A stretch of 64,000 nucleotides of DNA, taken from Pisaster brevispinus (lineage: Eukaryota > Echinodermata > Asteroidea > Forcipulatida > Asteriidae). The position numbers and the translations under genes are program-made. This document shows, in pieces, positions 62,785 to 64,000 of the stretch; positions within the stretch are counted from its first letter, which is position 1, and each line of letters begins with the position of its first letter. The stretch spans positions 9,982,001 to 10,046,000 of the forward strand of contig JAMKCF010000020.1 in assembly GCA_023634235.1 (NCBI GenBank), read 5' to 3'. The notes beneath the pieces are model-generated. The model was given only the letters and a program-made list of their open reading frames with translations, was not told the DNA's origin and ran no database searches.

Positions 62785-64000
62785 TTAACGAAGCAAGACC
62801 TCTGAGGCTAATTAATTCTAGTGATTAGTGGTAAACATTTATATAATAACGACTAATGATGCTGAAAACAAAACCGCCAACCTTGTTATCATAATAAAGC
62901 AAGTAAACAAGTTTGCTATTGCAAAAAACTAGCAGCAAACAGTCACTCATCGTGCTTGTGGTATAGTATTTAAGCCTGTAACTCATTTTTGTGTTTCAAG
63001 ACTTAACAAAACTGTGTTTAAGTAAAGTTAAGTTATGTTCATCCCCCTTTGTTTTCATCCATGTTATCCCTCCCCCAATTTAAAATCCAGACTTTTCAGA
63101 TTAGAAATTGCCAAAATGAGATGTTACATTTTTAAAGCAGTTATGTACTTTCAATGTTTTTAAAACTATTATGCTGTTTTAATGCAGACAACAATTTTTG
63201 CTTTCACCTTCACTTCAGTAACATTATGTTAATCCCCCTTTGTTTTCATCAATGTTATCCCCCCCCCCCTCCCCATTTGAACAAACTTTTCAGAATAAAA
63301 ATTACCAAAATACGATGTTACATTCTATAAGCGGCTATATAGTAATTTCAATACTGTTAAAACTATTTTGCTATTTACAGGCAGACAATATATTTGCTTT
63401 TACCTTCATGCCTGATTGTCATATATACTAATAAATAAATGGCATAAGAATTCTTAGAAGGACTTTTTTTTTTTTTTTCAAATTAAAATGAAACCTATAT
63501 TTTAAATTGGCCAGAAGAGGGAGGAAGGGATATTTTGACGGTCTTGTTATAAATGTTGGGTGTTTGCAATCAAAATCTTTATTTTCAATTCCCTTAATGA
63601 ATGTCCTTGTAGGCTGGTAGGATGTTTCTTCATAATTGGCCCCTAAGAGAATTTCAGCAATTATATAAACAAGTGACTTCAGCGTTTGGGGTACTTTCTT
63701 CCTCTCATTCAAACACCGCTCTAAGAAAGACACTTTGTTTGATTGTTTACCACTTGTATAACTGAGGACCCAAAGAGGACCTGTATAATGTGTTTTCTTT
63801 GGGCTATGTAGTCATGAATTAGACATAAACAAGGGAGGTCTTGAATCTTCAACAATGTGGAGGCTTTATTTCAGATCTTGCTTGCAACTTTCTCTGCTGA
63901 TTTTCTGTTTATTTTTGTCTTCAACTTGTCCTAGATTCCTTGTTAGAGCCAGTGATGGAGGAGGTAAGTGTATTTAACCCTTTTCTTGTAGGCAACTTTG
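62785..64000 (+). repeat. right copy of the segmental duplication (upstream region of the tandem paralogue)
   Basis: Homologous in order to 19080-19990, with additional internal duplication: the text ttaatccccctttgttttca/catccccctttgttttcatc plus tgttatccctccccc occurs at about 63040 and 63230. Identity is highest from ataaacaagggaggtcttga (63826) to the window end. Confidence 0.8.
63855..63963 (+). CDS. exon 1 (signal peptide) of a tandem paralogue of the SRCR-7TM receptor; gene continues past the window
   Basis: ATG 63855, 36 codons plus one base, donor ggaggag|gtaagt, same phase as 19821-19929. Two of 109 bases differ: TGT to TAT (Cys5 to Tyr) and one synonymous change (TTA to TTG). The following intron start is also nearly identical. 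The remaining exons lie to the right of the window. Confidence 0.85.

Overview
This is a eukaryotic, intron-rich, AT-rich window dense in transposons. Single-exon group A SRCR modules in a large receptor gene, a Ty3/gypsy element and many short inverted-repeat transposons point to a marine invertebrate deuterostome, most likely an echinoderm. The taxon is an inference from gene content and was not tested.

Layout. (1) 0.8-1.86 kb holds an intronless class A (rhodopsin-like) GPCR of 353 residues. (2) 1.9-19.8 kb has no gene I can support. It holds at least eight inverted-repeat elements, several with visible target-site duplications: a 9-bp-TSD foldback at 9561-10278, a TA-flanked pogo/Tigger-like element at 7925-8979, and a Harbinger-like element with a Myb/SANT remnant at 12390-13245. 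(3) 19,821-51,594 is one large plus-strand gene. I assembled 17 exons by eye from GT-AG sites and phases. They give a continuous 1,313-residue frame: signal peptide, eight SRCR domains (one exon each, all phase 1-1), a two-exon hormone-receptor (HormR) domain, and a seven-helix domain of adhesion/secretin type. No GAIN/GPS autoproteolysis module lies between HormR and TM1. The introns hold SINEs, MITEs, a 43-bp minisatellite with higher-order structure, a decayed LINE tail and a 100-bp tandem array. (4) 54-61 kb holds a gag remnant on the minus strand and a nearly intact, young Ty3/gypsy LTR retrotransposon (56,016-60,903, TSD ggagg). (5) At 63,855-63,963 the signal-peptide exon of the large gene occurs again, with 107 of 109 bases identical and homologous upstream DNA. 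A tandem paralogue therefore starts at the right edge and continues beyond the window.

The most interesting object is the SRCR(x8)-HormR-7TM receptor: a scavenger-type ectodomain joined directly to a family B-type signalling core, in at least two tandem copies. In two of its eight SRCR domains (4 and 8) the same pair of disulfide-bonded cysteines is lost together. A role in recognising microbes or self ligands and signalling through G proteins is plausible from the families, but it is inference.
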